Assembly (NCBI GenBank): GCA_004154925.1
Contig: QJNS01000302.1
Location: 19,524-83,523, forward strand
DNA length: 64,000 nt
Source: Monosporascus cannonballus
Lineage: Eukaryota; Ascomycota; Sordariomycetes; Xylariales
Direction of reading: 5' to 3'
Numbering within the stretch: position 1 is the first letter of the stretch; each line of letters starts with the position of its first letter. The notes under the pieces are model-generated. The model was not told where the DNA came from. It did no database searches and worked only from the letters and a program-made list of their open reading frames with translations. This document shows positions 1 through 13,227 of this stretch, piece after piece. The position numbers and the translations under genes were made by a program.

Positions 1-3000
1 ATTTATAATATAATTTTCGTATTAAAAGATTTTAAATATTATAAAATATAATTAATTAATATCATTATATAAATGTTTAAAATATTATTATTAATATAAA
101 TCTATATAATTAACGTTTAAGAATTAAGTAAACTCTTTTACTGTTATATATTGTATATTTGTATTTAAGAATATTATTAAACTTTAATCTATTTCTTCTT
201 TTAGAACAATAATTTTAATATTGAATTTACGATGACAGTATAATATTAAAAGAAAATAAATAATTTGAATATTATATTTAATAAATTATAATATTAAAAA
301 GAATTACATTATTATAATGTAATATTTCGAAATAAAAAAATTAAAAAATTATTTAAAACATTTTAACTTAAATATAAATTTATTTTAAGCACTAAATGGT
401 ATATAAAACATCTGATTAAACTTTTGCCGTAATAATCTTTTTTACGAAAAAAAAACTTTTAATTCATTAGAATCTATAATAAGAAATTCGTTTAAAAGCA
501 TTAAGACCTATTAGTAGAAAATTATTTATAATAATTTTTCGATTATGTTAATTTCCAAAATAAATTAAATATTAACTTTAAAGATTTTGATAAAAACCGT
601 ATTATTATATAACAAATCTTAAAATTACTATAAAAAAGTCGTTTCGAAATACGCGGTTATATTTAGAAATTTTACAATTAAAATATATTAAACCGATAAC
701 AAAAATAACAATTCAAGTCATACATTATATAACAGATTTAAAAACCAAATAAAAACACAGTTATAAACTATTTCGTTTAGTTTTATTAACTAATTATATT
801 TCTACAATTAATGAAAATTATAACGAAAAATATGATTACTGTAAAAAAAGCAATATATGGTAACATAAAACCGTAATCGAGCTAGTTAACGTAAACGTCG
901 AAATATATCTATTACTTTATATAGCGAAATATTAAAACTTACAAAACATGATATTACTTAAAAAATCAAATTAAATGCTGTAATTGTAATAAAATATAAT
1001 ATACAGCTTTTGAATATAGAATATTTAAAAACATTACCAAAATAACTAAATATTAACATTTGAAAGATAATTAAAAAAAATAAAACCGATAATAAAATTA
1101 TTAATATAATTTAATTCGAAGTTTATTAGCAATTACGTATATAAGCCTGCTAAGCCGACACTAGTCGAGATATAGTATGCTTATAAAGATTTAGCAGTCG
1201 GCTTTAAAGTAAAGCTCTATAGGACTAAGATATAATCTATCTTAACTGTAAAACCATAGATCAGTTATCGTATCCGAAGATATTAGATATAATATCTATT
1301 ATGTAAATTATATTATGTAATAGGTTTTTATATATTTTATGCGATTAGAAAAATATAGCTTAAATTTAAATATACTTAATATTAAGATAGTATAATAACA
1401 AAATTTTTATTTAAAAATAAAAAAGTTAAAACATTAGCGTAAAAGATAGTTCGAAGCTAATAAAACGTCTTGTAAAGGTGATTATAAAAGTTTTAAAGTT
1501 GAATAAAAAATATACACTTTAAAATATTTAATTAATATGGTAAATTATATATTATTTAATATAACTAAACGGAATTTTCGATATATATTAATTGAAACCA
1601 ATTTTTCAATTAATATATATTACGTATATAGAAAAATAATTTCTTTAATTAGATTACTAATAATTAACTTAAAAATCGATAATATTAAAATTTTCACTTA
1701 ATTATTTTACAAAACAAAATAAATAAGCGAATAAATTTATAAAACTGGTTAAAAAGCGAGATCGATAAAAAGCTCATTTTGATTTGTTCAGTTAATAGAA
1801 TTTACAAATTACAGAGAAATTAATCAAATATACAGTAAAAAACTATTATTTAAAACGTATTATTAAATTTTATTCTTAATTAACGTTTATTATAAGTCTA
1901 AAAAACAAAAGATGTTATTAAAATAAAAATTTAAATTTTATGCGAAGCTTATAAAAAGATCATACAAACTTGACATAATAAAGCGCATTATAGCATATAA
2001 AAATTAAGTATTTAATAAAATTAGTAACTGTAATAAAATAATGAAAATAACTGCTTTAACTTAAAGCCTTAATACGATGACAAAAAAACAATAGATAAAA
2101 TAACTAAGCGTATTTTAAAAAGAAATACAAAAACGATTGGAAAAATATACATAATTTATTTTAACTTATTAATAATTATATTTTGAATTTTTTAAAATAT
2201 TGTTATAATTTATTATATTTATTTAATTTTTAATACAATTAATTACAACTATATAAATTTCAATAAACTTTTAAATATAAAGTTAAGCAAATTTATAAGT
2301 CTAGCGAAGGTTTATATATTTCTATCGTTATTAATATTAATTATTTTAGTATTAGAACGATTTTTATAAAATCTATTTTAATATAATTTAATTCTTTCAC
2401 TTTTTACGTATTAAACCAATATTTTTACTTCAGTTAATAATTTGTGTTTACTAAATTTTAAAAACTCTTTTAAACCTATTTAGCATATATTTCTTTTATT
2501 TTAAAAATGACACGATTAATGAAGTAATATATACTAAATATATCAGAATATTTTCGGTATATATATTTTATTATAATTTTAAAAATTATTAATACGTTTA
2601 TAAATTTTATTAATATAATTAAATACTTGAATAATCTAGAGTTTGTTTTAAAATAAATTTATATTTTTATTTTTAGGTTTAAAAAGATATTACTTATTTT
2701 TAAAGTTGAAGGCTATAAATCTTTAAGTTTTGTAAAAGCGATTTTCTGTTAGTAATTAAAAACAATAGTATTTAATTTTAATCATAATATCGCTTAATTA
2801 ACGATAAGCGCTTGTAAGTCGTAATTTTTCTTTTTGTTAAGTGCGAAAAATGTAGAATATTTTGCAAATAACTTTAAGAGTCGAATTTATATTACAACAC
2901 TAGCAAAGCGGCTGTTCTAAGCCGCCGTTTTGCTATATATACGCAAGTATTACGCGCTTGCTAGATAAATTCATTTTTTCTTCTTTGCACAATTACAGAA

Positions 3001-4673
3001 TATCTTCCAGAACCTAAGAGACGTTCAGCGCCGTGACAATTTATTTTTATAATAGATTTTTAAATACTTTTTTAAAAATACGCAATTCGTTTTTATTAAA
3101 ATTATAAATAAAGTAAAACTTAATAAACGAATTTTTTAAAAAACTATTTTTTAAATTTATTAGTTTTGTTTTAATAATCTTATAGTAATTCTTTTCTTTA
3201 AAATAGATATATATTTATTATATTATAATAATAAATATATTAAAATATACATGTTTCGAATTATTAGTATAAAATATTATTTGTAAACTTTAATTTCGTT
3301 TTTTAAGTTATTTAATGTATTTTATATCTATATTCGTTATTCGTTTCGATTAAATATTAAAATTTGATTTTTTATTTGCATTTCTTAATAAAATGCAAAA
3401 TAATATTTATTTAATTAATTCTCTAATCAACTAAAAAGTTATATTAATATCACTATAACTTGTTTAAAAGTATATTATAATTTCCTAATAATACAGTATT
3501 GTAATTAATTATTTGATATTGTTCTTAAATAAAAGTTTTCAAATAAATAATTTCGCAATATGTTTTTACAATATACTAATGCGATTTATTTTGTAAATTT
3601 AAAATAATAAAATTATTAATAACTTTTCTTAGTACGTTTAAAACTTTTTTAAACCTTTTTAAAATCTTTCAGATTTGATTATATTATAATATAAATATTT
3701 TCTTATTTAATATTTTTATTACATTTTACAGCATTTATATCTTTTTTTTAAAATTTCGACTAAATGCTTAAATTTTGTTTCTTAATATATTCCTTATTTT
3801 TCGATTTTAAAATATATATTCGTTAGAACTATAACGAATAATAATTTTTTAAAACTATTTTTTACTATTCTTTAAGTTAATTCCTTTTTATTTTATAAAT
3901 ATATTAATTATAAAAATACAAAAGGTCTTTGTAGAATTAGTATCTTTTTAATTGATTATATCAAGATATTTACTTATTCATTTTATTTTGTAATATAGTT
4001 TTTCGAAACTTTTATTATTCTTATTTGTTAAGTTTTATTTTTAAGTTAATTAAAAAATAGACTTTTTTCTAATATATTTATATAATAATAAGATAAATAT
4101 TGTTTTTAATATAAAAAATAATATATAATTTATTACATTAATTAAAGTTTTAAAATAAACAAGTTTTATTAAATTTTGATGTTTTTATATTTATTTTTAT
4201 ATAATATTTTAGTAATGTTATAATATCTTTTATGTTAAATGTTTAATTTCTATCACACTATATGGAATTCTTTATTATAATAATTATTAAAATTCGTATA
4301 TTTAAATTATAATTATAACTTGAGCATTTTTTACTATTTTTAATCTTTTTAATTATTTGTTTTTAAATATCTAATAGTTTAAAGTTTTATACGATATTCT
4401 TTATATTTAACTTATTTAATTTAAGTTTAACTTTTTTAAATAATATTAAATTTAATACAATTTAATATTTTCTTTCTTAAAATCATAAATATATTTTGTC
4501 ATTTTGAATTAATTTGATAATTTCTGTATTTTATAATATTCTTTCTTTTTTTCTGATATTTATATTTTCTATTATTAATTTTAATAATTTTTATTAAACG
4601 TTATTAAGGGAAATAATTTAGTAAATTATATTTTATATTGTTTTTAAATTTCTTTATTATTAATGTGTTATAA
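1..4673. other. AT-rich, RIP-like gene-free block (left part)
   Basis: Almost pure A/T sequence with no open frame of useful length on either strand. Most remaining C and G lie in CpG rather than CpA/TpG, as expected after RIP (CpA to TpA). Two short islands (about 1141-1290 and 2881-3045) keep normal base composition and may be remnants of LTRs or other repeats. I could not assign any part of this stretch to a named element. It is best read as heterochromatic, repeat-derived DNA into which the Gypsy element at 4679 later inserted. Confidence 0.8.
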
Positions 4674-4678
4674 TTTAA
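4674..4678. repeat. Target site duplication (left copy)
   Basis: The sequence TTTAA directly precedes the left LTR, and the same TTTAA follows the right LTR at 12062-12066. A 5-bp duplication is normal for Ty3/Gypsy integration. Confidence 0.85.
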
Positions 4679-4884
4679 TGTAAGATAATGGACAGCTGTA
4701 AGCTGGATAAGATAATCTCCGACCAGTCGTAAAGCAGATTCCAAAAAGTAAATGTATTAGGTTATTTCCATCTGGCGTTTCTCACTAGCTGCCAGATAGT
4801 AGATTTATATTAGTAAGTGGGTCGGTGGCTGATCGGTGGCTGGTTGGTTACCAGCCTTATCTTTATAAGGGCTATATTTTTACA
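4679..4884 (-). repeat. 3' LTR of the Gypsy element (left copy)
   Basis: A 206-bp repeat beginning TGTAAGATAATGG and ending TTTTTACA, so it has the TG...CA ends of an LTR. It aligns with 11856-12061 without a single gap, and every difference I see is a transition. It is clearly richer in GC than the internal part of the element. This copy keeps both TG and CA ends; the other copy has TA...TA through G-to-A and C-to-T changes. Confidence 0.93.
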
Positions 4885-4902
4885 ATTATTCCCCTTTTTT
4901 AA
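4885..4902 (-). other. Polypurine tract of the Gypsy element
   Basis: On the minus strand the sequence just before the 3' LTR reads AAAAAAGGGGAATAAT. This is a purine tract at the position where plus-strand priming is expected in LTR retrotransposons. It supports minus-strand orientation of the element. Confidence 0.7.
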
Positions 4903-7329
4903 ATTATTGGTTTCTAATAATATTATTATTAATTTAATATAGCATATTTCGCAAATCTGGTTGCGTATATTTGCCGATAATATACCGTTATATTATATTA
5001 TAAGTAATTGCCGTAATAATTAATACGTATTATAATATATAATTAAATATATTCCGCTTAATTTCTTATTATAATGCGTTTTTAACCTTATTTTATTTAT
5101 CTTTTTTTCTTTTTTCTTTTCGCGCTTATATTTTTATTTTTTTTACGTCCGCGTTTTCTTTGGTTTTCCGTTTTTCTTTATTCTTATTTCGCTTTTTTCG
5201 ATTGTATTGCGTATTATCTCTGTTCGTTATGTCTTTGTTTCGTAAGAAATTCCAAAAAAATAATACTTTAATATTAAGAAAAATTAGGATTTCCTTGAAC
5301 GTTATTTTTTCGACGCTAATAATAAGATGAATATTAGTTATATTACGAGCGATAATAAGCCGTATTATATTTACGTAATATAACGTTATTTTAATTATCG
5401 TATGGTCTACGTTTAAGTTTTGGGCGCCTTAAATTATATCGTAATTAATTATTATTACAAAATCTTTTACGTAATAAGTAATTATTTCTAATATTATTAA
5501 TATTATTATTTAATTTTTCGTTTAAATTCCGATTATTTTTAAAGGTATTACTTAAATAATTTCTTAATTCGGTATCGATAATTAAAAGTTAATCGACAAA
5601 TTCAAAAAAGTTTATATTACGGATACCTAATATAAACGTTTCGACGTAATTATAACCGGTCGTTAATTCGACGTCCTTTACAAAGCCGAATTCGCCTTTA
5701 ACGTAATTATTATTAAGGAATATCATTTTCTTAATATAATTAAAGTCGATTTCCGATCGTCAATTATAACTGCGAAAATCCGGTTTTAACGTCATTTTAT
5801 AAATTTGCAAATTTAGGTCCTTTTTATATATATTACGGTCTTTTTTTTATTATTCCGTAATTAATCTCCGATTAAACGTAATCTTAAAATACCCTTATAA
5901 ATAAGGCAACTTTCGAAAATTATTATGCCGTTACGCTTTTTATTTACGAATATTTTCCGCTCGTTTTCCGATACCTTAATAAAGTTCTAATACTTATTGA
6001 TAATTATAATTAAAAAACGGCTTTATCCGGTAAAATTATTATTAAACTTAAATATATTAAGTGTTTTAAAAACAGCGGCTTATTTCCGACTAATAATAAA
6101 TTATATTCCGGTTATTTAGGTTTTGTTTTTCGTAAAAAATAAAACGTTTTTAAATTTTTTCCGGGTTTTACGTCTAATAAGTTTAATAAACTTACCTGCC
6201 TTTTACCGTTGTATATTTTTTAATTATTTTCCGATATTCTTATATTAATTTCCTTAATACGCCTATTAAAGGCTAATTAACGTAAGGCTTAATAATTAAA
6301 TACAAAATTTTGTTTTCGAAATAAAAATTTAATTTTTTTTACGTCGCCTATAAGTTTCCGACCGGTATACGATAAATTAATTATTCGCCAAAAGCTTAAA
6401 AGTAATTATGTAACTAGGTAATATTTTAATATTAATATTTTAATTTTGTTTGAAATTATTTTTTATAATTTTTGTAATTATTAAGCAATTAATTTTTAAT
6501 CGAGCTGTTATTATTTTGCGGTTTTTGGGTCGTCTTATTTCCTATATATATGTTTAACTTTTTTTTCGTAACGTTATAATATTTTAAGTGCATACTTAAA
6601 GTGCGTTCGGGATTTTTACGTATTATATTTAGCAGGCTAACTTTTTTTATTTAATTAGATATTTGCGTTACCCCCGGTTATTTCGATAACGGACGATATC
6701 CTTTATTATCCATTTTTTTGGTTTTTTTGTTAAATCCGGTAACGCTATTTGGACGTCGCCCGGTTCCCGATTATGTTACGGTTTTAATAAAAATACTGGA
6801 AATATATTATGTATCCGTTAATATTTAATAAAAAAAATTATTTTATACGCTTAAAAACTTATTTACTCCTTAATCGTAACCCGGATATAAATAAATACGA
6901 GTTTTTTATTTTTGAATTTAAAATTTTTAATCGATAAATTTACTTATTACCTTAATTAAAATTCCATAAGCATATAACGTTAATCATAATACTTTGTTTG
7001 GACTGCCGTTATTTTCTCCTAATATTCATATATTATTTAACAAATAACCGCCATTTTTGAAAGCGTTTTTTAATTCCTTATATTTATTTTTTAACCCTTT
7101 ATAAAAATATTTTATTATTTTTAGATAATATCTATATAAAGTTTTAAACGGAAAACGGCCAATAAACGTATTTCGCAATAACCTTATTTAATTATTTTAA
7201 TACTTATTAACGTAATTACGGAAATAATGTTTTAAGATTTAATAAATATGTTTTATCTACTTATCGATTTGCAATTAATAAATAATTAACATTTACTGTT
7301 TTATTTTTTATTTTTTGTAAAATTCCGCT

Positions 7330-7570
7330 TAAAATTAATTTATTAATAATTTATTTTTATCGTTAATAATTCCGGCTAACGTATCGAATCTATATTTAAT
7401 TTCGTTATAAAATAATCGGGCCAACTCGGTTATAATTAAAATTTTAATTATGAGAATAAATAATTTTAATTTCGTAAAGCGGTCGATAATTACTAAAATT
7501 ACGTCGTATTTTAACCCGTTTAAATTTAAGCGTTTAAGAAATCCCGTAATAAAATCTAACGAGATTTTTT
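7330..7570 (-). pseudogene. Retroviral-type integrase core remnant (Gypsy)
   Basis: Translating the minus strand gives a block with ISLDFITGFLK, then YDVILVIIDRFTKLKLF, then ELARLFYNEI and further residues in the right spacing. This is the rve integrase core of Ty3/Gypsy polyproteins around the first catalytic Asp (DFITG) and the VDRFTK motif. The surrounding sequence is stop-rich and AT-biased, so this is a dead remnant. It lies 3' of the reverse transcriptase remnant, as expected for a Gypsy pol gene. Confidence 0.85.
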
Positions 7571-9025
7571 AAAACAATTATTTAAATAACGGCAGAGGCT
7601 ATAATTATTTATATGGTTTATGGCATAATTTTATTATGCCTTAATAATTCGGATATTACTTAATATATTTTCGGATATTATTCGCCATATTTTCTTAATA
7701 AAACCTTTTAGTTATTAATTTTAGCGTATAAACATATTTTATATATTTTACCTTTAAATTATTATGGTATTAATTAATTAATTATTTCCGTAAAACGTTT
7801 TACGACGAGATTATAAGTTTATTCTAATAATATAAAATTTTATTTAAGTTTAAGAAATATCTTCCTTTTATTTTAACTTAACGTTTAGTTATTTATATTA
7901 ATTTTATAATATTTAAGTCCTTAATTTGTAATTTTCGAACTTAATCGTAAAATTATCGGGAAGTTTTCGGTTAAAATACCGTTTTATCCTTAAATAATTT
8001 TTTTTACCAAAGGACGTAAAATATATTAATTATAAATAATAACCTTAGTATTAATTTTATCCTTTTTAAATTTCTTAGAATCTGATTATAATACGGTTAT
8101 AATTTACGGTTATTATTATTTAATTATTAATCATATTATTATTGCGATTTATATTTATATTATTATTTAGAAGCGATAAATTTAATAAATATATAGTTTT
8201 TTATTTTCCCTTTTTTTTCGAAAGTTTTTTATAATCGTACAGGAAGGGTTTTCCACTTTTTTATGCGGATAATAATTACTTAAATTTCCGTTACTTAAAA
8301 TTTATCTGAAAATTTTACAATAAGCGAATTTTGCGTTACTTTTATAAGGCCTTTTGCCCTTTTATAATGCTTTAAATTGCGTTATATATTTACGACCGTT
8401 TTCTATACGTTTTCCGGTATGTTATTCGTAAGTCCGAAGTTTTTAAATAACGTAAGAATTACGTTTTTATATGCGATTTCCCTTAATATATAATTCGGGC
8501 GTTTAAATAATTTATCCGCCGGGTTAGTAACGCCCAATCGATATTAGATTTTAAAATCAAATTACGTAAGGTAATAAACCTATCGGGCCAATTATTTTTT
8601 AAGGTTACGCGCTGGCGTTTTTATTATATCCTTTAACGTTATATAATTAATAAATATTAAAAAATTTTATTCCGTATCCTTAAAATATTGCCGTTAATAT
8701 TTTAAGCTTTTTATAATCGCTAATAATTCTTATTACCTTATAATTTACCGTTTTTCGATTAGATTTAACTTTTGCAACTAATATGCAATTAGGCGTTAAT
8801 ACTTTTTATATTTTTATGAAAATATTCTTAATATAGTTTTTATCAAAAGGTCTATTTTAATCCTGGTATTTTTAGCATTATTTTAATATCGAAAAATAAT
8901 TACTAATTAAAAGGTATTTTTTAAGTTTCGAAATACCTTTTTAACTTTTTCGGATTACTTAAATTTTATTATTTTACCTTTACCATACGCTCTTTTTAAA
9001 AACCTAATAATAAATTCGATAATAT

Positions 9026-9809
9026 ACGAATAATAAGTAATAAATTTCCGATAAAAATTTACAAATCCTAAAAATATTTAAATATTATAAATTAATTTTA
9101 ATTTTAGTTACGTTTTAATAATATCGATCCGTCGACAGTCCATTTTTAAGTTATCGATATTAATTATAAATCTTAAAAAATTTTTGAAAAATTCGCATTT
9201 AAACGTTTTAATAAATAATTAATAATATAATAATTATTCGTAAACTAATTAAAAATATTTCGTATATTTCGTTTTATAATTTAAATAAATAATTATATTA
9301 CTTAAATATATTACGCATATATAATTAATTAATCCAATTAATACCTTATATATATAAGCTTAAAACGTAATTAACGTATTAATAAAATTAAATAGTATAA
9401 CCGTATATTCGAATTTCTCGTATTACGTTTAGAAAACGATTTTCTATTAATTATTTTTCTTAATTTTGATATGGTAATAAATATCCTTAAAATTAATTTT
9501 CGAAAATACCTTAATTAATCTTAGACGATTTATTACTTTTAAAATTAAAGGTAAAAGGTATTAATTTTTTATCGTTACCCGATTTAGCCCCTTATAGTCG
9601 ACATATAATCGGAAATTACCGTCTTTTTTAAGTACAAATAATATTAATGCTTTTACGTCTGTTTTCGAATAACGTATCCGGCCTATTTTTAAGTTTTTTT
9701 GGATATATTTTTCGAATACCTTTTTTTGACCTTTCGAAATCAAGTAAATTAGGCCGAATAAAGGCGTTTTTTTTAGGATTAAATTTATTACATATTTTAT
9801 TTTTAACAA
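9026..9809 (-). pseudogene. Reverse transcriptase remnant (Gypsy)
   Basis: The longest open piece (9561-9809) contains GRIRYSKTDVKALILFVLKK followed by DGNFRLYVDYKGLNRVTIKN, the first conserved RT blocks of Ty3/Gypsy elements. Further along the minus strand, in broken frame, are CEFF/FLRFI-type residues, LKMDCRRI and FLGFVNFYRKFI. These match the region between RT and RNase H (family pattern FLGFxNFYRRFI). Stops and RIP-type substitutions interrupt the frame, including the expected YVDD region near 9.2 kb. Nonfunctional. Confidence 0.9.
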
Positions 9810-10567
9810 TTAAGATATTTTTTTATTACTTTTTCGGAATATACTTATCGAAAATTTTTTAAACATATAAAAAAATCGGTTATCCTTTATTTTTATTATT
9901 CCCCGAATTCCGGGATATTTAATTTTTTGGTTAAGTTTATTAAATTAATAATATAAATTTGTTTATCGAAAAATATTAAGTTTGCGATTTTTTATTTATT
10001 AACCTTTTGTAATAATCCATATAATTATTAATATATAATTATATCCAACAAAATCCTTAATTTACTTATTCCGGGTTTGGATAATAAAAAATCGGGCGTT
10101 TTTTGATTACGGCATATTACAAAATAAATTTACTTAAATTTTTGTTTATTCCCGTTATTATCTATTATATTAATAAGAATTTCGTAAGCCTTATAATATT
10201 TAATATATGCGCCGTTAACGCCGATAAGGTTTAAAATATTTACAGAAATTAATTAAAAATTAAGTTTTTTCGCCAACCTTTTATTTATAATATTTATTTA
10301 TATTCCGGTATTTATATCTATTTATATTATTATATTTCCTATATTTTTAATAAATACTTTTTTTAAAAAAAAGCGGTTTTATTTTAACTGTTTAATAATT
10401 ATTAATCGAAATAAATTAAATATATATGCTTATTCCGGCTCTTTTTTTGAGTTTACGTTTAAAAATTAATTTGATTTATCGTTATATATTATAACGTTTT
10501 ATACGGCTTTCGGAAATCGGTTTCCATATAGCCGGAATAATAAGGTTTTCGTATTTTTTTTTAATTT

Positions 10568-10609
10568 ATAATTTACGTTTTTATGATTTGGTTTTTTATA
10601 ATTATAACA
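10568..10609 (-). pseudogene. Gag CCHC zinc-knuckle remnant
   Basis: The minus strand reads CYNYKKPNHKNVNY. This fits C-x2-C-x4-H-x4-C if the second and third Cys codons mutated TGT to TAT (both read Tyr) and Gly became Asn. Each of these is a G-to-A change of the RIP type. The location upstream of the RT remnant fits a Gag C-terminus. Confidence 0.65.
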
Positions 10610-11855
10610 TTTAAATAAGCCCTTATAAAAATTAGGGATATTAAATCGTACGGATTTATTCCGATCGGAATTAAATTGGCGATTATCTGCCTTCTAAATA
10701 TAAAAACGCCCGTAATTCTTATTATTTTCGTACGGCGCTTTTAATTTGTTTTGGGAATTTTTTTTCCCCAAAACGTTAAAATAAAATCGTTTATTTTTAT
10801 TAATATTTTTGGCGGAAGATAATCGGGTTTTTTTTGCTTTTTTTCAGGCGTTCTGGTAATATTTTACCTTATTTATTCCGTTATTAATTTGTTTTAATTT
10901 AACGTTTTTCCGTAATAAGGTATTTCGTAACCTTAATATTAATTTATAAAAATAATTAAAAGTAAAATATTTATTATCCCGATCGTTTTCCGAGTTAAAA
11001 ACGTTTGTAAATTTTATTTTATAAATTAAAAGCCTTTATTTAGCGTAAAAATCCAACGGCGATTAATTAAATCGTTATCGTAATTCCATAAACTATTCTT
11101 TATATTTTTATTGAAAAAATTAGGATTTGCATAATTTTTCTTAATAAAAATTTATAAATCTTTTATTTTTAATTTTTTGGATAATTAAAATAATTAAGCG
11201 TAATACGGTACAATTATTACGTATTCGTAATAAAAACGTTTATATGGCTTATAATCTATTAAATGTAAATAAAAACATTTTGCTTTGGTCTTTCGGCGTA
11301 AACTTCCGTAATAGCTTTTATTTAATTTTTTTTAATCGACGTACGTTCGAAAAATTTCGAGCAATTATAATACGATATTTATTTATTATCTTTGGACTTT
11401 TATAACGATATCGCAATAAACTTATAAAGCTTTGTTTTTTTAATTTATATTATTATTTATTATTCGGCTAGTTATCGAAATAATTCCGAATATTATTCGT
11501 TTTGTTAACGAATAATTTTCGAAATTTAATTATTATTAAAAGGTTTAACCTTTTTTTACTTTAAATTCCGGAACGCGTTCGTTATGTTATGTCCGTTTTC
11601 CGACCGTTTAATTAACAGTTGTCAGGATACGTCCTTATTATATATGTAAGGGAATTTAGGATCTCGGGAATTATAATCCTTTGCCCGTTAAGGTTCCGTT
11701 ATAAGCTTTTTCGCCTGTTTCCGTATTATGATCGATCGTTTATCGGTTAAGTTCTAATCGGCGATCTTTTCGACTGGTAACTTAAGTTCGTTTTATAATC
11801 GGCAAACTCTGTTTTTAATGGTTATCGCATTACCCTTTATAATAAATAGAAAAAT

Positions 11856-12061
11856 TATAAGATAATGGATAATTATAAACTGGATAAGGTGATCTCCGAC
11901 CAATCGTAAAGCAAATTCTGAGAAATAAATATATTAAGTTATTTCCATCTAGCGTTTCCTACTAGTTGCCAGATAGTGGATTTATATTAATAAGTGGGTC
12001 GGTGGCTGATCGGTGACTGGTCGGCTACCAGCCTCATCCTTATAAGGGCTATATTCTTATA
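11856..12061 (-). repeat. 5' LTR of the Gypsy element (right copy)
   Basis: A 206-bp direct repeat of 4679-4884 with no indels; all differences are transitions. Its termini are TA...TA instead of TG...CA because of G-to-A and C-to-T changes, so this copy seems somewhat more RIP-mutated at its ends. It is followed at 12062-12066 by the TTTAA target duplication. Confidence 0.93.
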
Positions 12062-12066
12062 TTTAA
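12062..12066. repeat. Target site duplication (right copy)
   Basis: TTTAA directly after the right LTR, identical to 4674-4678. Confidence 0.85.
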
Positions 12067-13227
12067 TTATAAATATCTTTTATCGCAATTATAAAATCTA
12101 TTATATAATAATAAGTTTTTCGTTAAAGCTTTAAACAGTAACTTTTTTTAAATAAATAGAATTACGGAACTTTTTTTAATAAGTCTTTTTTTATCTGGCT
12201 TATTATTTTTTAAATAATTTTTATAACAAGTTCGAATTAATCGAAAATGTTTCCTATAAAAATATTATAATAATAAATATCTGGTCTTATATTCTATTTA
12301 AGTTATAAAACTTAAAGTAGATTTACATTGAAAATAAAAGACTTTAAATATTTCTTTTTATTATAGAAATAATAAAATAAAAATTTAATTTTTAAAGTAT
12401 AAATTTGTATTAAAACAATTTTTATTCAAGCTATAAATTATTAAAAAACAATTTCGAAAACTTCTAATTTTAGCTTAAAGTTAAATTATTTCAATAATAT
12501 TCGTTTTAAAAACTAATATATTAATAGAAAATTATTACTTAATTTTTTATAATAAGTTTCAATAATAATTTATAATATATAACGAAAACAAATTCAACTA
12601 ATTATTAAAATTAAATTATGCGAATTTATATTAATAAATATACCGTAAAACTTTTAATAATAGTATATTGTAATTTAATATTTTTAAGTAATATAAATAA
12701 ATATATTTATATATTTTTTTCAGTTAATTGAAAAAGTTTATTTAATATTAATTTATTTATTCATTTATTTATTTATTTATTACGCTTAATTAAACGATCA
12801 CTTCATTATACTTAATTATTTTCAATTAACCGCATATTACGTAATCTTATTCCTGACGAGGCTTATTTTCTTGGCCCGACCGTTTTCGAAACTCTAATCT
12901 ATTAAGTCATAATATAATTAATAAAGTTCTTAATTTTTATATTAAATAGCTTTACACTCGTATGCCTTGTGCATTTAAAATTAATATTAATCTAACCGTT
13001 ACAATAAAGCGATTTATATGGTATTTCATAAATATATTAACTTCAAATACTTAGTCAGCTTGGTGCAGTTGTGGGCGCATTTGGTTATTTTCTCTAGTGG
13101 AGTAGTAAAAGGCCTGCCCCCCGGCCCCCCCTCTCTCCTGCATGCATATTTTACTTACGATACGAGTCATGCACGCCCTCCAGCTGGTTCAGGCCCTTCT
13201 TGATCTGTATATCCATGACCTCCAGGC
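12067..13227. other. AT-rich flank and isochore boundary
   Basis: AT-rich, stop-dense sequence continues past the Gypsy element to about 13,050. It includes a short ATTT microsatellite near 12,755-12,782. Composition then changes abruptly to normal GC at about 13,050-13,120, where C-rich runs appear. No gene is seen. Confidence 0.7.

Larger units (their letters stand above)
4679..12061 (-). mobile_element. Degenerate full-length Ty3/Gypsy LTR retrotransposon
   Basis: A 7,383-bp element bounded by two direct repeats of exactly 206 bp and flanked by the same 5-bp sequence TTTAA on both sides. Reading the minus strand, the order is Gag zinc knuckle (about 10.6 kb), reverse transcriptase (about 9.8-9.0 kb) and integrase (about 7.6-7.3 kb). 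RT before IN is the Ty3/Gypsy order. All frames are riddled with stops and with C-to-T/G-to-A changes typical of RIP, so the element cannot code for active proteins. A purine tract lies just inside the 3' LTR. No convincing tRNA primer-binding site remains beside the 5' LTR. It lies wholly within AT-rich DNA. Confidence 0.93.

Noticed and set aside
831..892. Possible Copia-type Gag zinc knuckle on the plus strand (YDYCKKSNIW-stop-HK).
   Set aside because: Spacing does not fit C-x2-C-x4-H-x4-C even allowing RIP changes at Cys codons, and nothing around it supports a second element.
9647..9862. 71-aa plus-strand open frame in the Gypsy element.
   Set aside because: Shadow of the reverse transcriptase remnant on the opposite strand; composition-driven.
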